A DNA stretch of 14,414 nt. It comes from JBKECO01 sp047974745. Its GTDB lineage: Bacteria; Bacillota; Clostridia; Lachnospirales; Lachnospiraceae. A program made the translations under genes and the position numbers. Shown in pieces: positions 14,414 through 14,414 of this stretch (its first letter is position 1; each line of letters opens with the position of its first letter). Below the pieces are notes generated by a model, which searched no databases, was not told the origin of the DNA, and saw nothing but the letters and a program-made list of their open reading frames with translations. The stretch lies in contig JBKECO010000054.1 in the NCBI GenBank assembly GCA_047974745.1, forward strand, positions 1-14,414, given 5' to 3'.

Positions 14414-14414
14414 G
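14286..14414 (-). pseudogene. Transposase C-terminus (partial, cut by the window edge)
   Basis: The same 41-residue tail as at 3-128, plus one further residue (Pro) that enters from the right edge. The stop TAA is at 14286-14288. The coding part is identical to the left copy at nucleotide level, which implies recent duplication of the IS. Confidence 0.6.

Noticed and set aside
1..14414. CRISPR array, tRNA or rRNA genes, anti-phage defence cluster
   Set aside because: No spaced direct-repeat array, no cloverleaf-like CCA-ended sequence, no rRNA-like stretch and no recognised defence proteins were seen on either strand.
1..14414. Terminal inverted repeats of a linear plasmid or virus
   Set aside because: The repeats contain a transposase tail and an IS tip with abrupt junctions to unrelated flanks, so two IS copies explain them better than replicon ends.

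Overview
The window reads as AT-rich Gram-positive (Bacillota) chromosome, most likely a gut-type Clostridia/Lachnospiraceae member. This is inferred from strong AGGAGG-type ribosome binding sites, a YesM/YesN-type two-component system, the split sdaAB/sdaAA serine dehydratase, a PgcA-type phosphoglucomutase and relics of conjugative-element type. No species-level claim is possible from sequence alone. Every chromosomal gene lies on the minus strand; the only plus-strand coding piece is the insertion-sequence fragment at the left edge.

Both edges are the same sequence in opposite orientation. Bases 1-249 and 14166-14413 are inverted copies that differ only by one A in a poly-A run. Each copy holds the last 41 codons of a transposase followed by the element's right end, and both right ends point inward. 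The window is therefore bounded by two inward-facing copies of one IS. This is either a composite-transposon-like (or invertible) block, or a short-read contig that stopped inside a repeated IS at both ends. The left copy has replaced the last codons of a LysR-family gene; the right copy cuts an unrecognised gene.

In transcription order (right to left): 13048-14165 is a graveyard of mobile-element remains. It holds a C-terminal fragment, a small Cys-rich ORF, a truncated methyltransferase and a frameshifted tyrosine-integrase fragment. Housekeeping-like metabolism follows: alpha-phosphoglucomutase (11345-13036), then the two subunits of the iron-sulfur L-serine dehydratase (sdaAB 10509-11174, sdaAA 9603-10463). 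Next is a complete three-component TRAP transporter, dctP-dctQ-dctM (9386 to 6421), with a YcxB-like small membrane protein at the operon end and a hairpin terminator at 5918-5943.

A second operon runs from an extended -10 promoter near 5850. It encodes a YesM-type histidine kinase, a YesN-type AraC response regulator, a second DctP-family binding protein with an N-terminal membrane anchor, and a KdgF-like cupin. The last operon (promoter about 2104-2133) carries a Cof-type HAD phosphatase and the LysR regulator.

Working model (inference): the membrane-anchored DctP homologue senses an acidic sugar or carboxylate together with the kinase, by analogy with DctB/DctS/DctR of Bacillus subtilis, and the response regulator activates the adjacent TRAP operon. 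The KdgF-like cupin suggests that uronate-derived compounds are the substrate. I did not find a clearly unprecedented system; the sensor-binding-protein-cupin operon beside its transporter, and the paired IS ends, are the parts most worth a second look.
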